Source: Apostichopus japonicus | Taxonomy: Eukaryota; Echinodermata; Holothuroidea; Aspidochirotida; Stichopodidae | Reading direction: 5' to 3' | NCBI RefSeq assembly: GCF_037975245.1 | Contig: NC_092570.1 | Span: forward strand, 19,727,418 to 19,791,417 | Length of the DNA: 64,000 bases | Shown: piece by piece, positions 32,360 to 44,600 of the stretch | Layout: every line of letters starts with the position of its first letter | How positions within the stretch are numbered: the first letter of the stretch is position 1 | Notes under the pieces: generated by a model | The model's input: only the letters and a program-made list of their open reading frames with translations | Database searches by the model: none | Told to the model about the DNA's origin: nothing | Translations under genes and position numbers: made by a program

Positions 32360-35300
32360 ATTTTTTGAAACCATTTTGAAAGCTTTATGTCTTCTATTTG
32401 TGTTTTTATAAGAAATTTGCATATTTTCATACAAATTATTTGGACAGAAATACAGTACTAAGAGTAAGCCATTTAACGATTGCTTGGACGCTAACGTGTT
32501 TGGTAATGAAATGAAATGAGTTTTTGACTTTATGGGATATTTCTTGTATTTGGTGAGATAGTTTTACAACAGTGCTGATATGATCAGCTGCTACAGGACA
32601 TAAAATGTCCAAAAACCTTAAAGATGTGTGTGATACAGAGTAAAATTAACATAAAGATGAAAGTTATAATCATTTTTACTAGTATTATTGCTTGTATACT
32701 TCACTAACTGATCAAAGCCATTCAGTGTCAATGGTAATGTTGGTTTTCATGTGCTATAGTTGCAATATCCCCATCAGTTGTGGAAGTCATAGATATTAGG
32801 GAGACATGTGAGAGAAGATTCTTCAAGTTTTACAGTGAAAAAGATTCATCTGTTGAAGTATGCCTGCAATTTCCTCTGAAACACTTCATGCCAATAATAA
32901 GAGAGAGGAAGTGAAAAAAATGCGTTTTTTTGTTATATAAAGACTATTTTTGCATCAAAAGGGTGAGATAAGGCTTTGTAAATTACATACTACCTGTAAA
33001 CAGAGGCAAATTTTATATGGAGTTTAAAGAGAACAAGAGAAGCATAACATGTCATTTTTATCGTTTTTTGGTATCATATTATCTTAAACTGTATTAAGAT
33101 ATTTAAATATTCTCTAATTCTGTAAATAAACTCAGACATTGAGGAATAAAGAAGTTGAACAAGAGTCCAACGGGCACTATGGTTCCTTGCTTAGTGGAAT
33201 ATTAAAGTGTTGTATGTCATCATTTATGCCCACATATACCAGCTATTAACCAACACCTTTACAACAAGTTTGGTGACAACCGAGTTATTGCAATATAAAG
33301 TAAATGTGGGCCCAAATATATTGGGCCCCATAAAATGTGTCACAAAATGCATTTTGAAGTGGAAACTAGAGCAGCAATGCTGCAACTGTATACCAAGTTT
33401 GGCTACAATCCAACTTACAGTTGTAGAGTTATTGCAATATATAGAAAATGTTGGCCCAAAGGATCCAAAAAATATTGGGCCCAAAGAAATTTGTTTCGGG
33501 CCCAGATGGTCCCAATAAAATTATGTTCACTGTATGTGTGACATCACTTTCGAACAACACAGAAATACAGAAAATTTTGGGTTCCACAAAAAATTTGCCT
33601 TGCTTTCTTTGATTGGCCCATCAAGTTTATGTCTAATTCCATTATTCCTGTTACTATTCTTGTGGATTAAAGTATTAGCAGCTTATGCTGTCAGGTGCCA
33701 TATCTTTAATTATTGGGAGATCAAGGTTCCAGATGGTAGTTGTTACAACACAACACAACAGGTAGTAGCTGGAATGCAAATACTAGGCCAAATAGTTAAT
33801 GACACAAATGATAAACTTCATCAAACCAGCACAACTGCAAATGCTGAAGGCCAACCACAAACTGTATGAAAAAATCTATGCTGCTATTATTTTATTACCT
33901 TGCTATGTCTTCATAAAACACAAACAACAATATAAATGACCTTCATAGCAATCTCCTTCCAACATAAATGAGCAATACATAAAATGTAAATGGTTAAGTC
34001 ACACCAGCATGAACTGGTTACACTTAATCTACAATCATTCATAGATGAAGCACCAAATATCCTAAAGGATATTGTCTTTGTTACATCTGACTGGTCTTAA
34101 TTCTGCCAACACTGCTGTTTTTTTTTTCATTTAGATTGGTGAAAATACTCAAATTAATGATATTTTGAAGAGTGCAATTTAAATTTCTTTGTTTTATGTT
34201 GCCTTCGTGATTTATCAACCAATAGAGTTTTGTACAATACAAATGGAATATAATCATTGCATTATTCAAGGACAACAAGAGCAATATCACATGTTGTTCA
34301 TCAGTGACACCACACATCATTTAAATGGAGTTTTCTGTAATGAAGTAGAGAAATTTGGTCTTGAGGTTTTTTGTTTGTTTTATCTCAGTATTACTCCAAA
34401 CCACCTAAGAGACTGCAAAATAGTCTGGCAACTTCATTTTAGATAACAGTATGTTGATATATGTTTCACTTCATGTGCAAAGCCACTTCAAAGGACAGGA
34501 AGATAATACAAGTACTTTTCACTTGCCCATTGACAGTCTTTAAACAGAGTGCCCGAACAGAACAATTCTGTGCTTTATATTAAATGTTGGCCTGAGGATT
34601 GAGCTGATATGTCATCAGAATGGAGGAAACACATCAGGAACTCTGGGAGATACAAAATTTAAAACATGGGCTGCTAGTAATGAATCTAGTTTAACAGCTT
34701 GTAGTCCGATAAAAGCCTTCAGCACAGGTCTTACAATATTTCACAATGTCAAAACTTACTAAATGTGAACAATGAATTACTACAACCTATGGCTGTTTGA
34801 ACAGTGGTAAATGTATCTGCATTTGTGTAGGCTTACAGAAGCAAGTACAGCACATGAATATGTAGAGGGCTTAAAAATCAACCTTGATTGCTCTTTTGTT
34901 TACTTCAAAAGCTTTCATTAGAAATGCCAGAAAGTACATGCCTGGCAAAAAGCCATATACCAGATGGAGGACACTGCACCGGTTCATGGGACTGTCTAAT
35001 CTAAAGCTGGACCGCCCTACTGTCTGACTATATGCCACACATCTGATCACAGCAGCCACCTCCTGTCACTTCCAATGTAACTGATAGTAGTAGTTACATT
35101 ACTATTACCCATAGAATGTTATTAAAGGTTTCATGAAATAAAATACAGTACTTAACTTGGTATGCCTTTATTTAATACATGAGGAGTGTATTTTAAAATA
35201 TCTCATCTTTGATCTTGGTAAACAAATCATACAACAAAACCGAATTATTTGCAGATTCGACTATACAGAGCAAATAGGAAAAGTGATGTAATCAATATCA

Positions 35301-36203
35301 AGAAAGTGATATTACAGCCTTGTAGTAATTTTCAGTCCTTACAAATGGGTGGACAGGAACCTGTCATAATATTACTACAAAGCTAATCCCCAAAATTTTA
35401 AAACTGTAAACTGAAAGGAAAGTAAAAAAAAAAAACTTTGAAAGGTATCTGCTATCAGCCTAAATTGTCAGATTTGTATTAGAAATTCCATTGGCAATAT
35501 ATATGCATATTTTCAAGATCATAGAGGGGCTGAAGGCTTAGTTAATACATGATTGTGTTTTTTTTTTTTGTGCTAGAAAATATTTCTTCAAATGGCTGTA
35601 ATCATGTTCAAAAGGTGAGGTACAGTATATTTCTATCATTACAAATATGTCTTTGAGGAAGGAAATTTTTCATCTGAAATGAGCAACAAGTTATCCACAC
35701 ACTGGCTAAAATATGCCAAATGTGTCTATAATTTAAATAATCAAATTGAACCGTATTCTGGTGAATGAATAATTTGAATTCATTAAAATAGCTGAGAAAC
35801 AAGTTACCCTGTTGATGGTAGAATGAAAGAAAAAACATTTAAGGAAACATAAGAAATATTTAAACAAAATTGAACTAAATAATTTATAATTTGAAGTTTG
35901 ATATTCCTTGGATAGCTTGTTCAATTCTGCAAACGTAACATCATTATATTTTAGCAGCTTTTTTATTAAATATTTCTACTCCACCTGGGGGAGGGCCGGG
36001 GGGGGAGTGGGGATTCATTTTCAGTAATGACTTGAATCTTATGGGCAGGATAATAATATGTAATACATTCTTGTAAATACTGCACTCTATTCATAACTCT
36101 TTCCTCTTTCAATGCATCTTTCATCGAGAATCATCATATCACTTCTTATCAAATTATGAAACCATGCAAGCAGCAACTTGTGACAATTTCTGATTAGGAG
36201 AGC
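32360..36203. other. intergenic spacer, no convincing gene
   Basis: The region is AT-rich. The open frames at 33534-33869 (111 codons) and 34189-34446 have no splice context, no recognisable domain and unremarkable composition. Apart from the repeat block at 33262-33515 and short homopolymers I see no feature I can support. Confidence 0.5.
33262..33515. repeat. partial duplication with GGGCCCAA words
   Basis: Two related segments follow each other: each contains an ACAAGTTTGG or ACCAAGTTTGG word, then gagttattgcaatata, then ggcccaa. The second starts near 33391. ttgggccc/gggcccaa words occur in both orientations (33309-33330, 33452-33510). It is probably a decayed inverted-repeat element related to 25783-25975. 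Confidence 0.45.
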
Positions 36204-36368
36204 AATGAGTCCAGCAGTGACCATGTGAAAACACTCTTCACTACTTCAGAAAGTACTTAATGAGTCCAGCAGTGACCATGTGAAAACACTCTTCACTTCT
36301 TCAGAAAGTACTTAATGAGTCCAGCAGTGACCATGTGAAAACATTCTTCACTACTTCAGAAAGTACTT
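36204..36368. repeat. 55-bp tandem repeat, three copies
   Basis: Units start AATGAGTCCAGCAGTGACCA at 36204, 36259 and 36314, and end in cttcagaaagtactt. The copies are nearly identical. Confidence 0.92.
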
Positions 36369-36606
36369 GTCCAATAAGAGGATGAGAGCTTAACTTTATG
36401 ATGTGACATATTTACTGTTTCAAATGTTGGAAATGGATTCATTTCTTTGTATACAGCCAGAACGATACGACCGGCTGCTTTAAACACAAACGATGCCAGC
36501 CGATATGTTCCTCACTGATAAAATAGCTCCACAGACACAGTGCTGATGAATATCATTATGTCTTTAAAGGAGAATCAAACCAATCCAAATCATCACCAAC
36601 AAACGG

Positions 36607-36949
36607 GACAGATATGGTTATAGGTACGACATAACACATTGAGAAAAGTCACAAAATGGCAGAATTGTGACATGACAGATATGGTTATTAGGTATGACAT
36701 AACACATTGAGAAAAGTCACAAAATGGCAGAATTGTGACATGACAGATATGGTTATTAGGTATGACATAACACATTGAGAAAAGTCACAAAATGGCAGAA
36801 TTGTGACATGACAGATATGGTTATTAGGTATGACATAACACATTGAGAAAAGTCACAAAATGGCAGAATTGTGACATGACAGATATGGTTATTAGGTATG
36901 ACATAACACATTGAGAAAAGTCACAAAATGGCAGAATTGTGACATGACA
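36607..36949. repeat. 68-bp tandem repeat, five copies
   Basis: Units start GACAGATATGGTTATTAGGT at 36674, 36742, 36810 and 36878, with a slightly diverged first unit at 36607. Each contains cattgagaaaagtcac and aaatggcagaattgtgacat. The last four are essentially identical. Confidence 0.93.
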
Positions 36950-37277
36950 TTTAAACAAACAATAAGATATCTGCTAAGTGGAACCATAGGCGTAGGAGCC
37001 TCATTTGATTTGGGGGGGCTGTAACGACTTGCCCGAAAAATATAACCAATTTTTTTCGCGCGCTCCGCGCGCATTCCAACTGTTAATGTGCATATCATAT
37101 AGGCATTCTTCGGTTATTAGGCCTACATCACATGCCAAAAACAAACAATCATTTACCGTGTTATTTCCCTTCCATATTGGTTATAATTATTGGGGAAGTC
37201 GTTACAACAATAATGATAATAATATAAGTTTAACCATTGAAAAACACACTGTAAGTTCTTCTTCTTTCAGTAGGTGT

Positions 37278-37658
37278 CAGTGGCGGAGCTAGGGGTATTG
37301 GTCAGGGGGGAGAGAATGGTCTGTAGGGGCGCTTTCGACACTATCTAAGCGGAGCGCCACCACAGGTTGGCGCGGAGCGAACAGAAATTTTTTGAGTCCA
37401 GATACTCCCTAGATCGCCGGAAACTACCCTTTCCGGGCCTTGCTAATTTGTAGAATAAATAGGTGTCATCACCATTTGTCAGAAAATTACACCAACAAAA
37501 TGTGACAAATGTCAATGGGTATTTGAGAGCGCAATAAAACAAGTCAATAATCGCGAATAAGTAAAAAGTGGTAAAAAGCTGAAAAGGGCGCCAGCAGTCC
37601 ATTTGAGTCCGTCAGGGGGGCATCCGCCCTCTCTGACTGTATGGACGCTCCGCCACTG
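37278..37658. mobile_element. 381-bp hAT-like MITE nested in a larger element
   Basis: The terminal inverted repeats are CAGTGGCGGAGC (37278-37289) and GCTCCGCCACTG (37647-37658). The flanks are GTAGGTGT (37270-37277) and GTAGGTGC (37659-37666), an 8-bp duplication with one mismatch. The CAGTGGCG end is typical of hAT MITEs. Its insertion splits a unit of the ~84-bp tandem repeat. The interior word ctatctaagcggagcgccac recurs, slightly changed, at 51552 in another element. Confidence 0.82.
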
Positions 37659-37960
37659 GTAGGTGCCCGAAAAATTCTCAGCATAGTGCCCAAATTTTCA
37701 CCAAAAAATTTGAAAAACACATTGCAAATTATTCTTCTTTCAGGAGGTGCTCGAAAAATTCTCAGCATATTGCCCGAATTTTCACCAAAAAATTGAAAAA
37801 CACATTGCAAATTATTTTTCTTTCAGTAGATGCCCGAAAAATTCTCAGCATATTGCCGAATTTTCACCAAAAAAAAATGAAAAATACACTGCAAATTATT
37901 CTTCTTCCAGTAGGTGCCCGAAAAATTCTCAGCATATTGCCCGAATTTTCACCAAAAAAA
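37659..37960. repeat. ~84-bp tandem repeat inside the 36985-38011 element
   Basis: Units begin near 37659, 37743, 37826 and 37910 with GTAGGTGCCCGAAAAATTCT or a close variant, followed by ttttcaccaaaaaa and cattgcaaattatt. A further partial unit lies left of the nested element (37225-37277). Confidence 0.85.
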
Positions 37961-38069
37961 TATGGTGGGGGGGCTGCAGCCCCCCCAGCCCCCCCGCCTC
38001 CTACGCCTATGAGTGGAACAAAACTTTTCGTAAACCGTTTGGAGAAGACGTTCCCCTCTCGCATCTCTA

Positions 38070-38615
38070 TCATATTGCTTTTTTCTCCTTTATTAAAACC
38101 TTCTCTGTTCCTGTAACTCTTTGTGAGTGGTACAGATATATTTATGTTATTCATACAGGAAATGGTCTTGATGAATGAGTCTCATCATTACTAATATTAT
38201 TATAAATTAGTATTAATAAATATAATTTCAAAACAAAAGACAGTGCCTTCCTCTAAGTCTTCTGACCATCAAGGCTCTCTGATTAGTATTTCTAATGTAA
38301 TCAACAAATAACTATGATGGAAGGATGCTTAAAAGATTGCAACCATGTTTAGGAAACATTTGTGCAGTTTCTCAGTACGATCAACTTCAAAGACAGCATT
38401 TTACTCTATATTTAAATTTAAACTGTGACATATTTTTGCTGCTTCACACAGAAGTTCTCTGGTTGTCAGATATAACAATTTAACATGTTAATAATCTTCA
38501 GAGCTTTCTATACGACTGGATGTGACCGAAATGTTACGTCACACTTTAAATAAATTTGAACAGCCATTTTCTTGTATTTGTGAGTTAAATACCTCCCTAC
38601 GTCACTTATTGCCTG
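38070..38615 (-). other. probable 3' UTR of the beta-carbonic anhydrase gene
   Basis: On the minus strand, sequence after the stop runs to an AATAAA (TTTATT at 38089-38094 on plus). No coding signal is seen. The end point is a guess from that signal. Confidence 0.4.
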
Positions 38616-41600
38616 TCATGTCCTGTCATGAACTTGCTCTTTGACATTCTGCACTTCTATGAACCGCATCTTCTGCCAATTGAAGATGTGCGTGGTCTGG
38701 TCATGGACATCAACCCACATACCTTGAAGTTGTACGGAATTCCCACGCAGAGTATCTTGTAGAAAGTTGTGGGAGCATATATTCTCTATCTGCTGCAAGA
38801 CATTAATCTGTTGACACGACAAAAGAAAATTCAATCATTTATTTATCTCAACATCCAAAATTCTTGTATAAAGCAAACTATGACAATTTTCTTCCCACAT
38901 TTCTTTAAAAGCGATGTTATTCTGTATTTACCGACTGGGATGCATTACAAACCAATTTGACTTGTCGATGTTCATAAAAATGGTAAGACTGATTATTCTC
39001 GTTGGGGAAAGTTGAACAAAGAATTCGGAATTTGAACCAGAGAATTTAAGCCAAGCTTTGGTATTAAGGTAGTTACATTATGCAGTATCTCAAACAATAC
39101 TTGGGACAGTTTCACAAAACATAGATCAAAGTAGCAGATGGTTGTGGTACATAGTGCAACTCTGAGTCATCACGTTGAATATCTGTCGCAATTGTTTTAG
39201 TCAAACATTTGGTGTATTTTTAAACATGCAAGTTCCAGGAATGAATTCATATCTATTACAAAATCCTCACACCATCCAAACAATTTCTGTGACACTACTC
39301 AGCAAATGTTTGCTCACCGTCTGTTGAAGTTAGCAACAAGATACCAACAGGTCCTCATAGTCCATCGGGGCAGGCTCGATATCGTTCACTGTCGTTGCAC
39401 ATATTTAGTACCAAGGTTTGATCACATATTATGGTGTGTTTTCATATGCTTATTACAATTCTCGATGTTGGATGGTTCGGGAAGTGTTATCTTAAGAGTA
39501 AACAGCAGTTTAAGACGGACTCATTTAGTCCGCTTTGTGTTGTTAGGACTTCTCCGAACGCAGCGATTTTTTCACTCAAAAGCCAATCAAAATCCTTATT
39601 GTATGGCATGTGATATGTCAGCTGATACAGAAACTGCTCGGCTCGGCGTGATGTTTATGCACAGACTGTGTGTATGTAACGTTTGTACGTGTTTACAATT
39701 AGTCTGCATAACGTACTGCATAACAAGAGAACGATGGGCTGAAAGTCTAATGAAATTTACAGCCAACAGTTGGCAAACCGACGTCAATTGTGCCGAGATA
39801 TGAAGCAGTATTGAGGGTGGCAAATTTTCATACCTAGAAGGTGCTTCCATGATTCAGTACACGAACGATGAAGGTAATTCAAGGCCTGTTACTAATACTC
39901 ATGTTAGAGCATTACTGTGACAAGGAAACTTCCTCAAGTGATACAAATGCCAACTATGAAAATTTAGGACAAGGCTCTTCAATACTATACTATTACTAGT
40001 TTGCCTTAGACCAGAAGTGATTAACGTAGCACCCATGAAGGATAGATCGACAGCTACTATATACTGGTATCTGTTATATTTATGTCGTGTTTTATTTGTC
40101 ATGAAACAAAGAAATGAAATCAACACCAGTGTAGGTTCGATAGGCAGACTAACGTTAGGCCTATCAATATTCAATGTCAGCCTAGGCCTATGGTCTAGCC
40201 TCTAGTCTTGTATTAATTTGTCAAAACAGGGCCTAACTAAGCCCAGAGCATGTCTCCATGGCTGCTGGTACTACTGGCACACACACAAACAAATGTAGCT
40301 TATATACAGGCCACTAAGTAAATAGGCCTAGGCAATGCTACAGTATTGCCTAGTCTCAGATCCCTTCTTGTATTTTGTACACCTAACAAAGAGAGTTGGC
40401 ATATGTAAGTTTCCAGCTAATTTAGCATCAGCATGGCACTCGATTTAGTTGCACCTATAGCCTTATTACAGCTCTTTAAAAATTTGGAAAAAAAAAAATT
40501 TCATATCAAAGCATCATGCTTGGTTTATTTTACTTTGATGCATGTATGGAGAGGCCTTCTTTTAGTATGGGAAATCCGGTCAAGTAGCATTGCATGTGTT
40601 CTCAAACCTTTGTAGTGTGTGGGTTTGTAACTATACCCTACCAAGCTCATGGCTCCAGACTTACACTGAAATAAATGGAGGCATATTAGTCAGTTGAGTT
40701 CCAGTGTAGACAATTAATGTGAACCACAGTGTGATCAACAGGATAATTCAAAATACTGTATCAACCAAACCAATTTTTTTTTTATTTGTTGCAGGCCCAT
40801 CGGCGCCAAAGACAAGGATATTTGCGGTGCTCCCTCTACAGAGATTTCTCTGGCACAATCAGGACTCAAGTTTCCAAAAGGAAGAAGATATGTTAGCGGG
40901 CAGACAGAACAGCTGTCTCAGTGTCTGACACGAGATGCTGAAAAACAGCTCAAAGAAGCTGCTGTGATGAAAGGATGACAGTGCTATTGCCCAAGACATT
41001 CTGTCTTCACATAACAGAGGAAGACTACTTCTTCCTAAGCAAGTGGCTTTGGGTGTTGGTCATGTTGATAGTGACGAGGAAGTCATATCACTCAGAAAGG
41101 ACTGTTTGTGTAACCAAAGCATAACATGGTCAATGTTTTGGTGTTGTTTATGTTGATCATTTTCTTTCATTTTCCAATTTTGTTTAATTCATTTGATCTT
41201 TTCCGTTCTTTTTCTTATTTTGTTTTATTCATTTGACAATGAATAACTTACTTTGGTAGACTGAGGAGTTCCCTAAAGTTTCACTTTTATGCTACTACTA
41301 CAGGGCAACAGTTTGTGGTCAGGTGGCCCTGTGTGACCTTTGTCATTTTTGAACATAGTTATTGTTTTGTGTGGCCCTTGTTTTCTAGGAATACATGTTA
41401 TGGCTCCAAGCCTCTATCACTTTTGAGAACTGTGGGAGAAATAGACAGGTTAATAGCTATTTTGTTTTGGTAGGAATATTCTTGGTGATGGATGTGTAAC
41501 AACAAATTTATTTAAGGACACTGATGAGACCCATATATAAGTTTAGATTCGGGTTAAGTAATGTGCCTGGTAATTATTTAGTAACTTAATTGACAGCTGA

Positions 41601-44600
41601 TAGGTCAATGGGCCCAGATACCAGGGAGTGAAGAGCAAGCTGGTCAAGAGCAGTTCAGTGAGCAAACCTACCCCAGAGACTTCCCCAACAGAGTGAACCT
41701 GCCTCTGATCGAAGTAACCCAAGGAAGTAATTATATTTCGCGACTTTTTACTTGGTTGACCCACACCGCGATTGTGTTCTAACTTAGGACTTTTAGGCAG
41801 TTTATTTTCAAATAAGTTCAGTGGATTTATTGTTAGACGTAACAGCTCTGATCTGTTAGTTACCCATTTATATCATTTACATTTTTCTTTAAGTTTAAGT
41901 GACCCCATTGTTTTTAATACAAGATTCATGTGCATAGTAAACCTACTATTTTTCCTTATGTTTACTTTTGTGTGAGCGTTTCGCCTTTTCAAGTTGTCCC
42001 CATGATCTCAGAGTCATCCGTTCCTTCTCTCATGGGAAGGTGCTACTTGTAATTTTCCCAAACCTAAAAACATATATTTTTGCCTGGTCACTGCGTTTTT
42101 GACCAGCTACATTTGCGTTAAAGGTGAGTCTCGAGGCAGACTTCAGGAGACGGACAGTGTTTAAAAATGCATTTGTTCAAATTATGTTTAACACAACATA
42201 AATTTGTTGTTTTCGAAAAATAACACTGCTTTAAGAATCCAACAACTCTTAAAATATTCTTCGGACATTCCTCTTTTACTTCAGCCAACACATCCTGGTT
42301 CTTAACACTGTGTTTAATTATTTTATCATCTTGCTGTGACAAGGAACTGCTCTGTTTTAATTGTCGTACAGTACAACGTATAAGAATGACGTTATTTGTT
42401 TATTGTCTACTCTTTACATAACACCTCTCTTAGCACCCAACAACTGTTAAAATGTTCTTCAGACGTTCCTATATAGCTTTCAACCAACATTACGTGGTCC
42501 TAAGTACTGTTAGTGCAAGAACATTTAAATTATGTTATCATCTTGCTGTGACAAGAAACTGCTCTATTTTCATTATAGTAAAACGTATGAGAGTAACGTC
42601 ATATGTATATTGTTTACTCGTAAAATAACACCTCTCCTAGCACCCAACAACTATTTAAATATCATGATATCGCTCCATTACTTTCAACCAACACTTCCTG
42701 TTTCTAAATAAGTGCAAGAACAATTAAATTATGTCGTTTCCATGTTGCTGTTACAAGGAACTCCTGAGTTTGGATTGCCGTCCAACCTATAACAGTGACG
42801 TCATATGTTTACTGTTTACTTGTAAAGTATTACCTCCTTTAGCATCCAACAACTCTTCAAGCATTCTAAGGACATTTCTTTACAACATCCAACCAACAAA
42901 CCTTCAAGTTGGTTCTAAATAGGTTTAGTAACATTTAAAAACTATTATCATGTTGCTGTGAATAGTCGTTGCTGATTTTCAATTTAGCCCACACTTCGTA
43001 GTGAGGTCATTTGTTGTTTACACTCAAGGTAACACCTCTCCAAGCATCCAACAACTCCTAAGATAATCTCAGGACATCCCTGTAAAACTATCAACAAAAA
43101 CATCTAGGTTATAATAAGTGCAAGACCATTTAAATGCCATTTTCATGTTGCTGTGACAAGGAACTGCTTTGTTGTAATTGTCTTACACCGTACAAGAGTG
43201 ACGTCATTTGTTTGTTGTTTACTCGAAAAATAACACCTCTCCAAACATCCAACATAGCGAAAAATGTTCCCAGGACATCCCTCTACAACTTCCAACCAAC
43301 AAACCTTGGCACTAAATATGTGCAACGAAACTCGTATTTTAAGCACTTTTTGAAGCCTGCCCTGATGGACTATGACGTCATATGTTTATTGTTTACTCGT
43401 AAAGTATTACCTCTTTTAGCATCCAACAACTCTTCAAGTATTCTAAGGACATTTCTACACATCATCCAACCAACAAACCTTGGTTCTAAATATGTTTAGT
43501 AACATTTAAAAACTATTATCATGTTGCTGTGAATAGTCGTTGCTGATTTTTAATTTAGCCCACACTTCATAGTGAGGTAATTTTTTTGTTTACCAACAAG
43601 ATAACATCTCTCCAAGCATCCAACAACTCCTAAGATAATCTCAGGACATCCCTCTATACCTGTCAACAAAAGCATCTTGGTTCTAATAAGTTCAAATGCA
43701 TTTAAATGCCGTTTTCGTGTTGCTGTGACAAGGAACTGCTTTGTTGTAATCGTCGTACACCGTATAAAAGTGACGTCATTTGTTTGTTGTTTACTCGAAA
43801 AATAACACCTCTCCAATCATCCAACATCGTGAAAAGTGTTCCTAGGACATCCCTCTACAACTTCCAACCAACAAACCTTGGTACTAAATATGTGCAACGA
43901 AACTCGTTTTTTAAGCACATTTTGAGACCTGCCCCGATGGACTATCAAGGGTTAAGTACTTGGTGAGTTGCCATAGAATAAGATGGAGCCATCCATGGGG
44001 GGGGGGGGCAAATACTTTCTGAGACTCACCTGAGATATTCTATCTTCCGTGCAGAGTTTACTTTCTGGGTCGAGTCTGCTCATGAACCTACTGTCACTGA
44101 TATTACTGAACATAGTATGGTACCCCTCCTTTTGCTGCTCAGTTAGGTATTTGTACCAGGTGCGTTTGCCTCCGGTCTTCAGCCACGTTGCCAGTGGACC
44201 TTGGTGGGCCTCTGGAGGGACGCAGCACTGTTTCAGTCCACGAAGCGTATGGATAGCCTTGAACATGACACATCGAATGTTATATGAAAGGACATCGATT
44301 ATGAGGATATATTTTGTGTTTATAGAACAAACATTACTTGGAGTTTACTTTATAATTAATCAACTATATTTTTTGGTTTTCAAAGGTAATTACTGACACC
44401 AACAGAATTGTGTGGAGGGCATTTGAAGACATAAAGCAATAAATTCAGCAGCAGTTAACATCAAGGAAGTAAAAATATCTCAGAGAACCTTTCTGTGAAC
44501 ATCATCAATAATGAGTCAATCACTCAAAATTTCACAACATTCTGTATATTTTCAATAATTCAACTCTTGATATATATACATCATTAACAAATCTGACAGA

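Larger units (their letters stand above)
36985..38011. mobile_element. non-autonomous hAT-like DNA transposon with 8-bp duplication
   Basis: The ends are a perfect 14-bp inverted repeat, CATAGGCGTAGGAG (36985-36998) and CTCCTACGCCTATG (37998-38011). A perfect 8-bp direct repeat, AGTGGAAC, flanks it at 36977-36984 and 38012-38019. The size is 1027 bp. The inside holds a GC-rich cgcgcgctccgcgcgc palindrome, an ~84-bp tandem repeat and a second element inserted into that repeat. No transposase is encoded. The 8-bp duplication fits hAT-type elements; the exact family is not determined. It lies just beyond the carbonic anhydrase 3' end. Confidence 0.82.

Noticed and set aside
33534-33869. 111-codon plus-strand frame with a hydrophobic stretch
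   Set aside because: No recognisable family, signal peptide context or neighbouring exons; likely a chance frame in the spacer.
39306-39803. 165-codon plus-strand frame
   Set aside because: The longest single frame in this region, but I see no domain, no splice partners and a competing antisense frame; it lies within carbonic anhydrase intron 3. Not called as a gene.
43134-43966. Frames encoding repeated CCCDKELLCCN and SDVICLLFTRK segments
   Set aside because: They follow the ~200-bp satellite unit and are matched by frames on the other strand. Repeat translation explains them better than a cysteine-rich protein.
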